From Sedimentitalea todarodis (GTDB lineage Bacteria; Pseudomonadota; Alphaproteobacteria; Rhodobacterales; Rhodobacteraceae), in the NCBI RefSeq assembly GCF_032595355.1, contig NZ_JASMWN010000006.1, positions 176,925-240,924 of the forward strand: DNA of 64,000 nucleotides, in the 5' to 3' direction. Shown here one piece after another: positions 1 to 9,139 of this stretch. The position numbers were made by a program, and so were the translations under genes. Position 1 is the first letter of the stretch. Each line of letters starts with the position of its first letter. The notes below the pieces were generated by a model, which did no database searches, was not told the DNA's origin, and saw only the letters and a program-made list of their open reading frames with translations.

Positions 1-588
1 GGCTTTGGGCATATGTTGCAACATGATCCCCCCCGCTCGCCAATGTTCGGCAATGCCGGGTTCGAAGGATTTTCCAAAACTCAGCGAGAAACGAGTCGGC
101 AGTTGCTCCGATTGAGCAAAATATGCTTCTGCACAGGCACTCAGCGACTCGCCGGACAAGGGCGTGATACCCTGATACGGTGCCGCGCCTTTGCCCTGGT
201 CTATCAGGATCGCGAAATAGCCTTCGCCAACTTGCGAAAACGGTGCCTCATTGGTCAACCGATCCGCGTCAAAGCTCGCATAGGCGCGAATACGTGCCGG
301 CTCCCCTTCGGTCGTGGGGGCATAGTAATCAGTCGCGATCATCCGCACCGCACCCTTTGACTGGACCTGCAACGACAGCTTCCAGCGCAGCTTGACCGTC
401 TGGCCGATCAGCGCGGTCAGCAAGGCCATCTCCGCGACCAATGCCTCGACTTCAGGGGGATAATCATGCTGTCCAAGGATGCCGCCCAGAACACCATCCA
501 GCCGGGCGACCCGGCCACGCATGTCCGATGCGTCCAGTTGAAAAGGCAGAACCGTGTCGTCCCACGCGAGTTTTGATCCGATAGTCAT
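1..588 (-). CDS. hslO: Hsp33 redox-regulated chaperonin (partial)
   Basis: The visible 196 codons begin at ATG 588 and run off the left edge of the window. The translation (MTIGSKLAWDDTVLPFQLDA..., then RIRAYASFDADRL and GITPLSGESLSACAEAYF) matches the N-terminal substrate-binding domain of HslO/Hsp33. This is a cytosolic holdase switched on by oxidation of zinc-bound cysteines and by unfolding. The C-terminal CxC...CxxC zinc switch lies outside the window, so its integrity cannot be judged. It is divergent from the NUDIX gene that starts 80 bases away, so the two genes probably share a promoter region. Identification is by protein similarity from memory; I am fairly sure of the family. Confidence 0.88.
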   Translation of the reverse strand, partial: MTIGSKLAWDDTVLPFQLDASDMRGRVARLDGVLGGILGQHDYPPEVEALVAEMALLTALIGQTVKLRWKLSLQVQSKGAVRMIATDYYAPTTEGEPARIRAYASFDADRLTNEAPFSQVGEGYFAILIDQGKGAAPYQGITPLSGESLSACAEAYFAQSEQLPTRFSLSFGKSFEPGIAEHWRAGGIMLQHMPKA

Positions 589-667
589 GGGGTTTCCTTA
601 CGCGCCGCAGATTGGCATACCGGGGCTATATAGGGGCCGCAACCCGCGATGTAAGGGCAAAAGACCG

Positions 668-1120
668 ATGATACGACGCTTTGGCGCTCCGCCTGTAAGG
701 GGCGAGACCTATGTGCGCCGGGTCGGGGCCTATGCGCTCCTGCCCAGGGGACGTCACTTGCTTCTGACCTGTCAGTCCGACCCCGACCCCGATCTCCAAC
801 TGCCCGGCGGCGGTGTGGATCCCGGCGAATCCCCTGTCGCTGCATTGCATCGTGAAGTATATGAGGAAACCGGATGGCATGTCGCGAACCCGCGGCGCAT
901 TGGTGCCTTTCGCCGCTTTGCCTACCTGCCCGAGTACGATCTCTGGGCGGAAAAGATCTGCCTGATCTATGTTGCCAAACCAACGTTGCGGATCGGTCTC
1001 CCCACGGAACCCCTGCATCAGGCGATCTGGACCGAGCCTTCTGTCGCGGCCAAACTGCTGGGAAACGCCGGCGACAGGCATTTTGCGGAGATGCTGGCCC
1101 GCGCCTTCATAACGCCTTGA
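668..1120 (+). CDS. NUDIX hydrolase
   Basis: A 150-residue protein with a full Nudix box at residues 48-70, pattern G-x5-E-x7-REVYEETGW. This box binds the divalent metal used to hydrolyse nucleoside diphosphates linked to another moiety. The frame stays open further upstream, to an ATG at 554, but that would overlap hslO in the divergent direction. The ATG at 668 (MIRRFGAPP) gives the usual single-domain length and is preferred. The gene converges on the REC-PP2C phosphatase, overlapping its 3' end by 14 bases. The substrate cannot be read from the sequence. Confidence 0.85.
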   Translation: MIRRFGAPPVRGETYVRRVGAYALLPRGRHLLLTCQSDPDPDLQLPGGGVDPGESPVAALHREVYEETGWHVANPRRIGAFRRFAYLPEYDLWAEKICLIYVAKPTLRIGLPTEPLHQAIWTEPSVAAKLLGNAGDRHFAEMLARAFITP

Positions 1121-2387
1121 ATTCAAATAGAGTGGCGGACACATCGTCTTCCATTCCAAATTCCGCAGACATTTTCTGGGTCAATCCCCAGAACAGATCG
1201 TCAAGAAATTCCTTTCCCGCGCGCTTGGCCTGGCACCCACCAATCAGGTCCACCAATCCCTGTTCCTCCAACATTTCGCCGCTGGTCAGTCGGCTTTCCG
1301 TAAAGCCATCGGAATACAGCAGCAAACGATCGCCCGGCGTCAGTTCGACCTTGAACTGCGAGCATCGAATTTTCGGCAGCAACCCTATCGGCACGCCGCC
1401 TTCGCCTACAAACTCCGAACGCCCATCCGCATGCAGAACCAATGGATAGGGATGCCCCGATTGCACCAGCTTCAGAACGCCGGTCTTCAGGTCCGCCACG
1501 GCGTAAATCATCGTGAAATATTCTTCGATCCCGGAATCCGCCAGTAGCCGTTCGTTCAGCATCTCGGCAACCGTTGCGGGCTCGCGAAGGGTATAGCTTC
1601 CGTTGGCTTGCCGCTCCATGCCAAGGTTCTGATCCGGATAGGCACTGCTCAGCAAACCTCCCAATTTTGCGGTCATCATCGCGGATGTGATGCCGTGACC
1701 GGAAACATCAATCGAGTAGAAGGCAACCTCATCATCGTTTGGCGAGAACATGCCCACCAAATCCCCGCCGATATGACCACAGGGCTTCAAAAGCAAGCTG
1801 ACCTGCGATTCGCCAAAACTACGGGAGAACTCGGGCACGAGGGACTGCTGGATTTTCTTGGCCTGAATCAAATCCTTGTCGATGGTATCATAAGCAACGC
1901 GAAGCTGGTCCAGCGTGTCGGATATCAATTTGTTCTTGTCCGACAATTCGCGCTGCATATCAAGAATTCGCCCGCCCGCCGAGATGCGCGCGCGCAACTC
2001 GTCGGCATTGACTGGTTTGGTCAGAAAATCGTCCGCCCCGGCATCCAGACCCTGCGCGACCTCGTTCTTTTCGCTCTTGGACGTAAGCAAGATGAAATAG
2101 GCATAGTCAGCGCCCGACATGTCCCGAAAGTTCCGGCAGAATTCCAAACCCGACATCCCCGGCATCATCCAATCGCTTAGAACAAGGTCCGGACGAAAAT
2201 TGCGGCACAGCTCAATCGCCGTATCACCACTTTCGGCTTCGATGACCTCAAATCCCCATTTCTTGAGCGATGATGCGATGATGCGCCGCTGCAGGCGGCT
2301 GTCATCGACCAGAAGAACCTGACGAATCGATCTGAAATCGGCCTGGCCCGCGATTTGTATCCGGCTTGCCGGAACGGCAGTAGACAT
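1107..2387 (-). CDS. Response regulator with C-terminal PP2C (SpoIIE/RsbU-like) phosphatase
   Basis: A 426-residue protein with three parts. An N-terminal receiver domain (about residues 22-138) has the acidic pair in LLVDDS, the phospho-acceptor Asp72 in LSDWMMPG and the lysine in FLTKPVN. A helical, probably coiled-coil linker spans about 140-190. The PP2C/SpoIIE serine phosphatase domain (about 190-426) has the metal-binding aspartates in GGDLVGMF, SIDVSGHG and LLYSDGFTES. Such proteins dephosphorylate an anti-sigma-factor antagonist in response to phosphotransfer, as in RsbU and the general stress cascades. No antagonist or anti-sigma gene is adjacent. A free Hpt gene starts 163 bases away on the other strand and is the likely phospho-donor or partner. 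Confidence 0.9.
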   Translation of the reverse strand: MSTAVPASRIQIAGQADFRSIRQVLLVDDSRLQRRIIASSLKKWGFEVIEAESGDTAIELCRNFRPDLVLSDWMMPGMSGLEFCRNFRDMSGADYAYFILLTSKSEKNEVAQGLDAGADDFLTKPVNADELRARISAGGRILDMQRELSDKNKLISDTLDQLRVAYDTIDKDLIQAKKIQQSLVPEFSRSFGESQVSLLLKPCGHIGGDLVGMFSPNDDEVAFYSIDVSGHGITSAMMTAKLGGLLSSAYPDQNLGMERQANGSYTLREPATVAEMLNERLLADSGIEEYFTMIYAVADLKTGVLKLVQSGHPYPLVLHADGRSEFVGEGGVPIGLLPKIRCSQFKVELTPGDRLLLYSDGFTESRLTSGEMLEEQGLVDLIGGCQAKRAGKEFLDDLFWGLTQKMSAEFGMEDDVSATLFEFKAL

Positions 2388-2550
2388 GGTGGATCCGCGC
2401 TTTGTTACCTAATCTCGCATCATCTTGCGCGGCACATCTTAATCCCGAATGAAGGCTAAAATTGTCTGTGAAAGACCCATATCCATTAACCCGGCGTTAA
2501 CGCGGCATGATCGCCTAATATCACCTAAAGGGCATAACGATGGATGAGGC

Positions 2551-2883
2551 ATGATTGACTGGTCTCGGGTAAATGAACTGTGCGATGAAGTTGGGTCCGA
2601 AGACTTTGACGAGGTTGTCGAACTCTTTCTGGAAGAAGTCGAAGAGGTCATCGCCAGACTGCGCACGGCACCAGACCCGTTGCAACTTGAACAGGATTTG
2701 CATTTCCTCAAAGGCAGCGCATTGAGCCTGGGGTTCACCACGTTTTCCAACCTCTGCCAGGATGGAGAGCGGGTCTCTGCAGATGGTCAGGCAGACTCGG
2801 TGAACCTCGCGGAAATCGTCGCCGAATTCGAGCGATCCAAGGCTGCGTTTATTGCCGAGTTACCAGAGCGGGTTGCCGCGTGA
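2551..2883 (+). CDS. Histidine phosphotransfer (Hpt) domain protein
   Basis: A 110-residue all-helical protein consisting of one Hpt domain. The phosphorylatable histidine is His51 in LHFLKGSALSLGF, the standard HxLKGSA context. Such proteins relay phosphoryl groups between receiver domains in multistep phosphorelays. The start ATG is preceded by GGATGAGG. It is divergent from the REC-PP2C gene, which suggests that the two proteins form one signalling branch; that link is inferred from position only. Confidence 0.88.
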   Translation: MIDWSRVNELCDEVGSEDFDEVVELFLEEVEEVIARLRTAPDPLQLEQDLHFLKGSALSLGFTTFSNLCQDGERVSADGQADSVNLAEIVAEFERSKAAFIAELPERVAA

Positions 2884-2970
2884 TGGCAATCAATGCAGGC
2901 AAACCGCAAACTGATCCAACGCGCGCAACCGCGAGTCCAACGGGCGAATGTCAGTGTCTTTTTGCATGCA

Positions 2971-4197
2971 TCAGATCAGAAACTGCGCCAAGGTGTCGTC
3001 ATTCGTGATATCGCGATAGGAGAACCCGGCCTCGTCGAGATGCGCAAATAGCCTGACAAAGCTGTCTGAATGCTTGGTTTCAATCCCGATCAGAACCGAG
3101 CCGAAATTCCGTGCCGATTTCTTTAGGTATTCAAAGCGTGCAATGTCATCGTCTGGCCCCAGTATTTCGAGGAAATCGCGCAACGCGCCGGGGCGCTGTG
3201 GCAAGCGCAAGATCAGGTATTTCTTGACGCCTGAATACCGAAGCGCGCGTTCTTTCACTTCGGGCAGACGTTCAAAATCGAAATTGCCGCCCGACGTGAC
3301 ACAAACAACCGTCTTGCCGCGAATCTCGGTCTGCACATCGCCAAGCGCTTCAACCGACAGGGCTCCGGCGGGCTCCAGAACGATGCCTTCGACGTTCAGC
3401 ATTTCGATCATCGTGGCACAGATCCGGTCCTCGTTCAGAACGATCACATCCGACAAGGGAACGTTTTGCAACAATTCAAACGTCTTTTTTCCGATCCGCC
3501 CCACCGCCGCGCCGTCCACGAACGTGTCGACATGCGGCAAGGTCACCGGGTGTCCCGCCGCCAACGCGGCCTTCAGGCAGGCGCCGCCTGTCGGCTCAAC
3601 AAAGATCGCGCGTGCATCCTTGCCAAAATAGGTCGAGACGCCCGATGACATGCCGCCGCCACCCACCGGCAAAAGGATAATGTCTGGTGCCTGTCCCAGT
3701 TGATCCGCGATTTCAACGGCAACCGAAGCCTGCCCCTCGATCACATCTGCATCGTCAAACGGCGACAGAAAATAGCCCCCCTCGCGTTCGCACCACTTTT
3801 GCGCCTCTGCCAGCGTGACGTCGAAATAATCCCCGACCAGATGAATTTCGACATGGCCGCCCCCAAACATACGGGTCTTTTGAATTTTCTGCTGCGGCGT
3901 GGTGACAGGCATGAAAATCACGCCTCTGACACCCATATGCATGCACATGAAGGCCACGCCTTGCGCATGGTTTCCCGCGCTCGCGCACACGAACAGCTTC
4001 TGGTCCGGCAATTTGCGCATGGCATTGAACGCTCCGCGCAGCTTGTAGGACCGTACCGGGCTCAGGTCCTCGCGCTTGAGCCAGATATCCGCGCCGAACC
4101 GATCCGACAAATGGATGTTTCGTTGCAACGGAGTTTGCGGGAACACCGCGCGCATTGCCATTTCAGCAAGCCGGGCCTTGTCTTGGAAATCACTCAT
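2971..4197 (-). CDS. ilvA: Threonine ammonia-lyase (threonine dehydratase)
   Basis: A 408-residue fold-type II PLP enzyme that deaminates L-threonine to 2-oxobutanoate, the first step of isoleucine synthesis. The PLP lysine is Lys52 in VRSYKLRGAFN, and the phosphate-binding glycine loop is PVGGGGMSSG. A C-terminal ACT-like regulatory part (about residues 325-408, beginning near LILRLPQRPGALRDFLE) suggests allosteric feedback control. The start at ATG 4197 (MSDFQDKAR) has an AGAGAGAG purine tract just upstream. The frame stays open upstream to 4311, but that would overlap argG. The gene is divergent from argG, 100 bases away. Confidence 0.93.
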   Translation of the reverse strand: MSDFQDKARLAEMAMRAVFPQTPLQRNIHLSDRFGADIWLKREDLSPVRSYKLRGAFNAMRKLPDQKLFVCASAGNHAQGVAFMCMHMGVRGVIFMPVTTPQQKIQKTRMFGGGHVEIHLVGDYFDVTLAEAQKWCEREGGYFLSPFDDADVIEGQASVAVEIADQLGQAPDIILLPVGGGGMSSGVSTYFGKDARAIFVEPTGGACLKAALAAGHPVTLPHVDTFVDGAAVGRIGKKTFELLQNVPLSDVIVLNEDRICATMIEMLNVEGIVLEPAGALSVEALGDVQTEIRGKTVVCVTSGGNFDFERLPEVKERALRYSGVKKYLILRLPQRPGALRDFLEILGPDDDIARFEYLKKSARNFGSVLIGIETKHSDSFVRLFAHLDEAGFSYRDITNDDTLAQFLI

Positions 4198-4297
4198 ATC
4201 TCTCTCTGACCCAGCTTGCCGCCACACGCAACCACAGCTTGCCCCTCTGCAAAAAACCCGGTAACCCGCTGCGGATCCAAGTGAAGAGGAATTCCAA

Positions 4298-5515
4298 ATG
4301 TCTGCGCCCAAGAAAGTCGTGCTGGCCTATTCCGGCGGTCTGGATACGTCGATCATTCTGAAATGGCTGCAAACGGAATATGGCTGCGAGGTGGTTACCT
4401 TTACCGCCGACCTCGGTCAGGGTGAAGAGCTTGAACCCGCGCGCAGCAAAGCCGAAATGATGGGTGCCAAGGAAATCTATATCGAAGATCTCCGCGAAGA
4501 ATTCGTGCGCGATTTCGTGTTTCCGATGTTCCGCGCAAATGCCCTTTATGAAGGGCTCTACCTGCTGGGCACCTCCATCGCGCGCCCGCTGATTTCCAAG
4601 CGTCTGGTCGAGATTGCCGCCGAAACCGGTGCCGACGCCGTGGCCCATGGGGCAACCGGCAAAGGCAACGATCAGGTTCGATTCGAGCTGGCCGCATATG
4701 CCCTGAACCCGGATATCAAGGTCATTGCGCCTTGGCGGGAGTGGGACCTGTCGAGCCGGACCAAGCTGATCGACTTTGCGGAAAAGAACCAGATTCCAAT
4801 CGCCAAGGACAAACGCGGCGAAGCGCCGTTTTCGGTGGATGCAAATCTGCTGCACACCTCGTCCGAGGGCAAGGTGCTCGAGGATCCGGCCGAAGAGGCT
4901 CCCGACTACGTCTACCAGCGTACCGTGCACCCAGAAGATGCGCCGAACGAGCCGGAATTCATCGAAATCGGGTTCGACAAAGGCGACGCAGTCAGCATCA
5001 ATGGCGAGGCGATGAGCCCCGCCACCGTCCTGACGCGGCTGAATGAGCTTGGCGGCAGGCACGGTATCGGCCGACTGGACCTTGTCGAAGGACGCTTTGT
5101 CGGGATGAAATCACGCGGCATCTATGAAACGCCGGGCGGCACCATCCTGATCGAGGCGCATCGCGGCATCGAACAGATCACGCTCGACCGCGGGGCCGCG
5201 CATCTCAAGGATCAGATCATGCCGCAATATGCGGAGTTGATCTACAACGGCTTCTGGTTCAGCCCGGAACGTGAGATGTTGCAGGCATTGATCGACAAGA
5301 GTCAGGAGCACGTCACCGGCACGGTCCGCCTGAAACTCTACAAGGGCCTCGCGCGTACGGTTGGCCGTTGGTCGGACATGTCGCTCTATTCCGAAGAGCA
5401 CGTCACCTTCGAGGACGACGCCGGGGCCTATGATCAAAAGGACGCTGCCGGGTTCATCAAGCTCAATGCGCTGCGCCTGCGGCTGATTGCAATGCGGAAC
5501 CGCCGCCTGACATGA
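4298..5515 (+). CDS. argG: Argininosuccinate synthase
   Basis: A 405-residue cytosolic enzyme that joins citrulline and aspartate using ATP, the penultimate step of arginine synthesis. The N-terminal PP-loop AYSGGLDTSIIL (residues 9-20) binds ATP pyrophosphate. The family signatures GATGKGNDQVRFE and PLISKRLVEIA are present, and the length is normal. GAAGAGG lies just upstream of the ATG. The DUF1810 gene overlaps its stop codon (ATGA), so the two are probably cotranscribed. Confidence 0.97.
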   Translation: MSAPKKVVLAYSGGLDTSIILKWLQTEYGCEVVTFTADLGQGEELEPARSKAEMMGAKEIYIEDLREEFVRDFVFPMFRANALYEGLYLLGTSIARPLISKRLVEIAAETGADAVAHGATGKGNDQVRFELAAYALNPDIKVIAPWREWDLSSRTKLIDFAEKNQIPIAKDKRGEAPFSVDANLLHTSSEGKVLEDPAEEAPDYVYQRTVHPEDAPNEPEFIEIGFDKGDAVSINGEAMSPATVLTRLNELGGRHGIGRLDLVEGRFVGMKSRGIYETPGGTILIEAHRGIEQITLDRGAAHLKDQIMPQYAELIYNGFWFSPEREMLQALIDKSQEHVTGTVRLKLYKGLARTVGRWSDMSLYSEEHVTFEDDAGAYDQKDAAGFIKLNALRLRLIAMRNRRLT

Positions 5516-5937
5516 CTGATGAAACCGACGCCGAACTTTTTGTCGAAGCACAGGATACAGTGTGGGCGACGGTGATTTCGGAACTGACAGAGGGCAAGAA
5601 ACAGAGCCACTGGATGTGGTTCGTATTTCCACAATTGGCGTCGCTGGGCCAGTCGCATATGGCCCAGCTATACGGCATTCACAATCTGGCCGAAGCGCGC
5701 GCCTATCTGAGTGACCCGGTCTTGCGCGAACGGCTCGTCGAGGTTTGCCGCCTCCTGCTGAGCCATTCGGGCAAGCAAGCGGAAACGATCCTGGGGCCGA
5801 CGGACGCGCAGAAACTGCGGTCGTCCATGACCTTGTTTTCTGCTGTTCCCGATGCACCCGCCGTGTTCACAGGGGTGCTTGAGACCTTTTACAACGGCGA
5901 ACGTTGCGCAGTGACCGATAAGGAGCTTCGCGCCTAA
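5512..5937 (+). CDS. DUF1810 family protein
   Basis: A 141-residue protein of the DUF1810 family, recognised from KQSHWMWFVFPQLASLG and from YGIHNLAEARAYLSDPVL. The biochemical function of the family is not established. Related proteins occur near NADAR and ADP-ribose chemistry genes in some genomes, but nothing here shows that. It starts within the argG stop codon (ATGA overlap), implying translational coupling to argG. It is convergent with the sulfotransferase gene, overlapping by 4 bases. Confidence 0.88.
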   Translation: MTDETDAELFVEAQDTVWATVISELTEGKKQSHWMWFVFPQLASLGQSHMAQLYGIHNLAEARAYLSDPVLRERLVEVCRLLLSHSGKQAETILGPTDAQKLRSSMTLFSAVPDAPAVFTGVLETFYNGERCAVTDKELRA

Positions 5938-6656
5938 AGCGCCACGGTTTTCAATCGGTTATAGTGCTTCATCGCGATGTCATGCACGTCTTGCAGATGT
6001 TCCGGCACGTGTGGCAATGGTCCCTCGGCAGCGGCAAACCCGGTGCTTTTCCAGACAGACCCGTACCAGTGCGGAGCCCATGGGCCGTCTTCGGGATGCC
6101 CTCCGCGCGGCCAGGACAACATCTTGGGGGTGAACGGAAGGCCGATCGCCTTGCACAGGCGCCGCAGCATCTTGTCGGGATCCTTGCGGATATCCGTGCT
6201 GTCGATTACCACCGGGCTGCCCTGCCAGCTGTTCACGTCGTCAAACAGTTCGGCTTGCTGGGCAAACCCAATGTCCTCCAGTGTCGGGTCCTCGCGCTTG
6301 GCCGCGTAGCTGGCAATCACCCGCGCGGGGTGGCGGATCAGGAATACGTTGACCATGTCCCGCATCCAGGTCCGCGACACGCCCGGCACCATGTGCTGGG
6401 TCATGTGCTTCTGATAATAGTGATCGAACCCACCCGGCACCGCACCGGTAATCTTTGCCACAACTTCGTCGGCATCGGTCGATTGTGCCTTGAGGATCGC
6501 GTCGCGCATCGGGTGATCCAACCCGGTTGCCGCAAGGTAGGCGGCATAAAACGGTTCATCCACCACGGCGCAATCACCGCGCGCACCGAACGAGTACATC
6601 ATCGCCGTCGACAGGTTTCTCGGCCCGGACCACATCGCAATCCGCATCAGGCGCAT
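5934..6656 (-). CDS. Sulfotransferase-like protein
   Basis: A 240-residue P-loop protein. The N-terminal MWSGPRNLSTAMM matches the PAPS 5'-phosphosulfate-binding loop of small sulfotransferases, and FLIRHPARVIASY matches the 3'-phosphate-binding arginine/serine motif. It should transfer a sulfuryl group, or bind a related nucleotide, in the cytoplasm; the acceptor is unknown. A second ATG five codons in (MRIAMWSGP is residues 4-12) could also serve. It overlaps the stop of the upstream class IV aminotransferase by 10 bases, so the pair is one transcriptional unit and probably acts on the same amino-acid-derived metabolite. Confidence 0.82.
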   Translation of the reverse strand: MRLMRIAMWSGPRNLSTAMMYSFGARGDCAVVDEPFYAAYLAATGLDHPMRDAILKAQSTDADEVVAKITGAVPGGFDHYYQKHMTQHMVPGVSRTWMRDMVNVFLIRHPARVIASYAAKREDPTLEDIGFAQQAELFDDVNSWQGSPVVIDSTDIRKDPDKMLRRLCKAIGLPFTPKMLSWPRGGHPEDGPWAPHWYGSVWKSTGFAAAEGPLPHVPEHLQDVHDIAMKHYNRLKTVAL

Positions 6657-7555
6657 TCCCTTTCGATTAGGTCCTTGTAGAGCGCGCGAATGCGTTCCGT
6701 CATCGGACCAAGCTCACCGCTGCCAATGCGCCGCCCGTCGATTGACCCGACCGGCGTTTGTGCGCCGAACGTGCCGGTCAAAAAGGCCTCATCCGCACCA
6801 TAGGTATCGACGAGGCTATAGTTGCGCTCGTGCACAGGGATGTCATTTTCGCGGCAAAGGTTGATCACCTTTTGCCGCGTGATCCCGTTCATGCAGTAGT
6901 CCCCGGTGCTGGTCCAAACCTCACCCTTGCGCACGACAAAGAAATTGCAGGCGTTGGTGGTGTTCACGAAGCCGTTCACATCCAGCATCAGCGCCTCGTC
7001 CGCGCCCGCCTTTTCCGCCGCGATACAGGCGAGGATGCAATTCAGCTTTGAGTGGCTGTTCAGCTTGGGGTCCTGTGTCATCGGCAGCCCCCGCAAATGC
7101 GGAACCGTTGCCAGTTGAATTGGCCGGGGCAGTCGGGGCCGCGAATGCTCCATGATGATCACCATGGTTGGTCCCGATTTGCTGAGGGAGGGATGTTGAA
7201 ACGGCCGCATCTTGACGCCGCGTGTCACCATCAGCCGCGCGTGGGCGTCGGTGTGCATGTCGTTGGCCGCCTGTGTGTCTCGCAGGGCCGCGATCACGCT
7301 GGGCCGATCCATGCCGATGTCCAGATCGATCGCCTTGGCCGCTTCGAACAACCGGTCCATATGCTCGTCCAAAAATGCCCATGCCCCGTTGTAGAGACGC
7401 AGCCCCTCCCAAACCCCGTCACCCAACATGAAACCACTGTCATAGACGCTGACCATCGCGTCGGCCTTGGGTACGACTCGGCCGTCCACATAAATGCGGA
7501 TACCTTCGTTTCTGACGTCCTCTTCGGCCTGATGTGTCGACATCTTTTCCGTCAT
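6647..7555 (-). CDS. Class IV PLP aminotransferase (branched-chain/D-amino-acid aminotransferase-like)
   Basis: A 302-residue fold-type IV PLP enzyme. Visible family features are VYDSGFMLGDGVWEGLRLYN near the N terminus, the presumed Schiff-base lysine in LNSHSKLNCIL, and the C-terminal EAFLTGTFGAQTPVGSIDGR. It probably transfers the amino group of a hydrophobic or D-amino acid, but the sequence does not settle which. The start at ATG 7555 (MTEKMSTHQ) follows GGGGAGAGGGCC; a longer reading to 7597 has no better ribosome site. The partner sulfotransferase gene overlaps its 3' end. Confidence 0.88.
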   Translation of the reverse strand: MTEKMSTHQAEEDVRNEGIRIYVDGRVVPKADAMVSVYDSGFMLGDGVWEGLRLYNGAWAFLDEHMDRLFEAAKAIDLDIGMDRPSVIAALRDTQAANDMHTDAHARLMVTRGVKMRPFQHPSLSKSGPTMVIIMEHSRPRLPRPIQLATVPHLRGLPMTQDPKLNSHSKLNCILACIAAEKAGADEALMLDVNGFVNTTNACNFFVVRKGEVWTSTGDYCMNGITRQKVINLCRENDIPVHERNYSLVDTYGADEAFLTGTFGAQTPVGSIDGRRIGSGELGPMTERIRALYKDLIERECA

Positions 7556-7683
7556 GGCCCTCTCCCCGTCGATTCTCGCGCAGCACGTCCCGGTCACATG
7601 CCGTCACCTCGGCGTGACATTTCATGTCATCGTCTTGCCCGGTCTCGGGCGACAAGACAACCTGTGCGTTGATGGAGAGCAAA

Positions 7684-8334
7684 ATGAAAACACTGAACAC
7701 GTTCAAGCCGATTTTTCTGACAATCCTGATTGCGACCGCATGCTGGATCAAGGCTCACGACGCCAGCGCCGCGGAGGCAGAAACACTGACAGTTGCGGGT
7801 GGCTGTTTCTGGTGCGTCGAAGCAGATTTCGAAAAGGTGAACGGCGTCATTGGCGCCGTTTCAGGCTATACGGGTGGAACGACCAAGAACCCGACCTATA
7901 AACAGGTGACACGCGGCGGAACTGGCCACTACGAGGCTGTTCAGATCATGTTTGACCCGGATGTGGTCAGCCGGGCGACACTGCTGAAGATGTTCCTGCG
8001 ATCGGTCGACCCCACTGATTCCGGCGGACAATTCTGCGACCGCGGCAACAGCTACAGAACTGCGATATTCGTCTCCAACCAAAGCGAAAAGGCCCTGGCC
8101 AAGAAGGCTGTCGCCAATGCACAGGCCGATTTGGGTCAAACGATCGTGACACCGGTCCTGCCCGCATCGCCCTTCTATCTCGCTGAGGATTATCACCAGG
8201 ACTACTACAAGGGGCGATCGCTGGTGCTGACCCGGGCCGGGCCCAAGTCACAGGCCACGGCTTACAAATTCTATCGCGATGCCTGTGGCCGCGATGCGCG
8301 CGTCAAAGAGCTTTGGGGGAAAGCGATGGGTTGA
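7684..8334 (+). CDS. msrA: Peptide-methionine (S)-S-oxide reductase, exported
   Basis: A 216-residue MsrA that reduces methionine-S-sulfoxide in damaged proteins. The catalytic cysteine is Cys41 in GGCFWCVEADF. DPTDSGGQFCDRGNSYRTAIF and AEDYHQDYY are family motifs. An N-terminal signal-like segment (MKTLNTFKPIFLTILIATA, cleavage near DASAA-E) suggests that it acts in the periplasm. ATG 7684 is chosen because GGAGAG lies directly upstream and the signal peptide starts there. No msrB is nearby; the neighbouring CAP lipoprotein and L,D-transpeptidase are also envelope proteins. Confidence 0.93.
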   Translation: MKTLNTFKPIFLTILIATACWIKAHDASAAEAETLTVAGGCFWCVEADFEKVNGVIGAVSGYTGGTTKNPTYKQVTRGGTGHYEAVQIMFDPDVVSRATLLKMFLRSVDPTDSGGQFCDRGNSYRTAIFVSNQSEKALAKKAVANAQADLGQTIVTPVLPASPFYLAEDYHQDYYKGRSLVLTRAGPKSQATAYKFYRDACGRDARVKELWGKAMG

Positions 8335-8458
8335 CCCGCGCATTGCACGGGGACGCGGCGCAGCAGGGGCTGATCGCCAATCATGATGAGGCTGTGGGCG
8401 GGGCTCCCGACGACTTGCGTCTGAGACTTGCTGTTGATGCGGGTTGACTGGAAAGATC

Positions 8459-8971
8459 TCAGCCTCCCATCAACATTGTCCACCAGATCTTGCCGCTGGA
8501 ATCCTGGTACCACGAGAAACCCATGTCTCTGGCACGCCGATCCATGATCACTTCGCGCGTACCGGTTGCATCCATCCATGCAGCCAGGGTTTCCAGTTCG
8601 GTTTCGTAGGTCTCAGAAATGTTCTCGCCGAGCATTGCGCCCTGATACCCGGCGCGTTGCGCGCGGTCGATGGGCGATGATCCGTCAGAGCCAAAATGCC
8701 AGGGCCGATTCTGTACCGACATGTCGCGCGAATGCGTGGCGGCGGCGGCGTTGAGCTCAGAGTTCAACTGGACCGGCCCGGCACCCGCAGCCGAGCGGAG
8801 GGAATTGACCGAATCAAGAACGCGAAACTGGATGTCGGCTTTTTGACTGTTTCGTATCTTGTAGACCTTGGGTAGGGGCTGGCCATCGGCGCCGATGCCA
8901 CCCGATGTGGGCGCGCCACATGCCGAAAGCACAAACAGGGCGGTCAGCAAGAGAGAAATGATGCGTATCAT
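8459..8971 (-). CDS. CAP (SCP/PR1-like) domain lipoprotein
   Basis: A 170-residue predicted lipoprotein. The signal peptide MIRIISLLLTALFVLSACG ends in an LSAC lipobox. After it comes a bacterial CAP domain with NSLRSAAGAGPVQLNSELN, THSRDMSVQNRPWHFG and GENISETY, the histidine- and glutamate-bearing helices of the family. Bacterial members of this family are of unclear biochemical role. Starting at ATG 8971 puts the signal peptide at the N terminus; a longer frame to 9037 adds an unlikely leader. The gene is convergent with msrA and divergent from the L,D-transpeptidase. Confidence 0.85.
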   Translation of the reverse strand: MIRIISLLLTALFVLSACGAPTSGGIGADGQPLPKVYKIRNSQKADIQFRVLDSVNSLRSAAGAGPVQLNSELNAAAATHSRDMSVQNRPWHFGSDGSSPIDRAQRAGYQGAMLGENISETYETELETLAAWMDATGTREVIMDRRARDMGFSWYQDSSGKIWWTMLMGG

Positions 8972-9139
8972 GGCATATCCCGACGTATGAGTTCCGATAG
9001 CAAATACCCCGAAGAGGGGCGATGCGCAAACTGACACTTGCCCACTTGTGGCTCATCGCATCCGATTGATTTGCGACTGCGGCATTCTGGCCATATGATT
9101 CGTACGATTCGGTACGCCGACGAAACGCAGGTGATCAAG

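Noticed and set aside
4198..4297. Possible leader or attenuator between ilvA and argG
   Set aside because: No leader peptide with Ile or Arg codons and no terminator hairpin could be seen.
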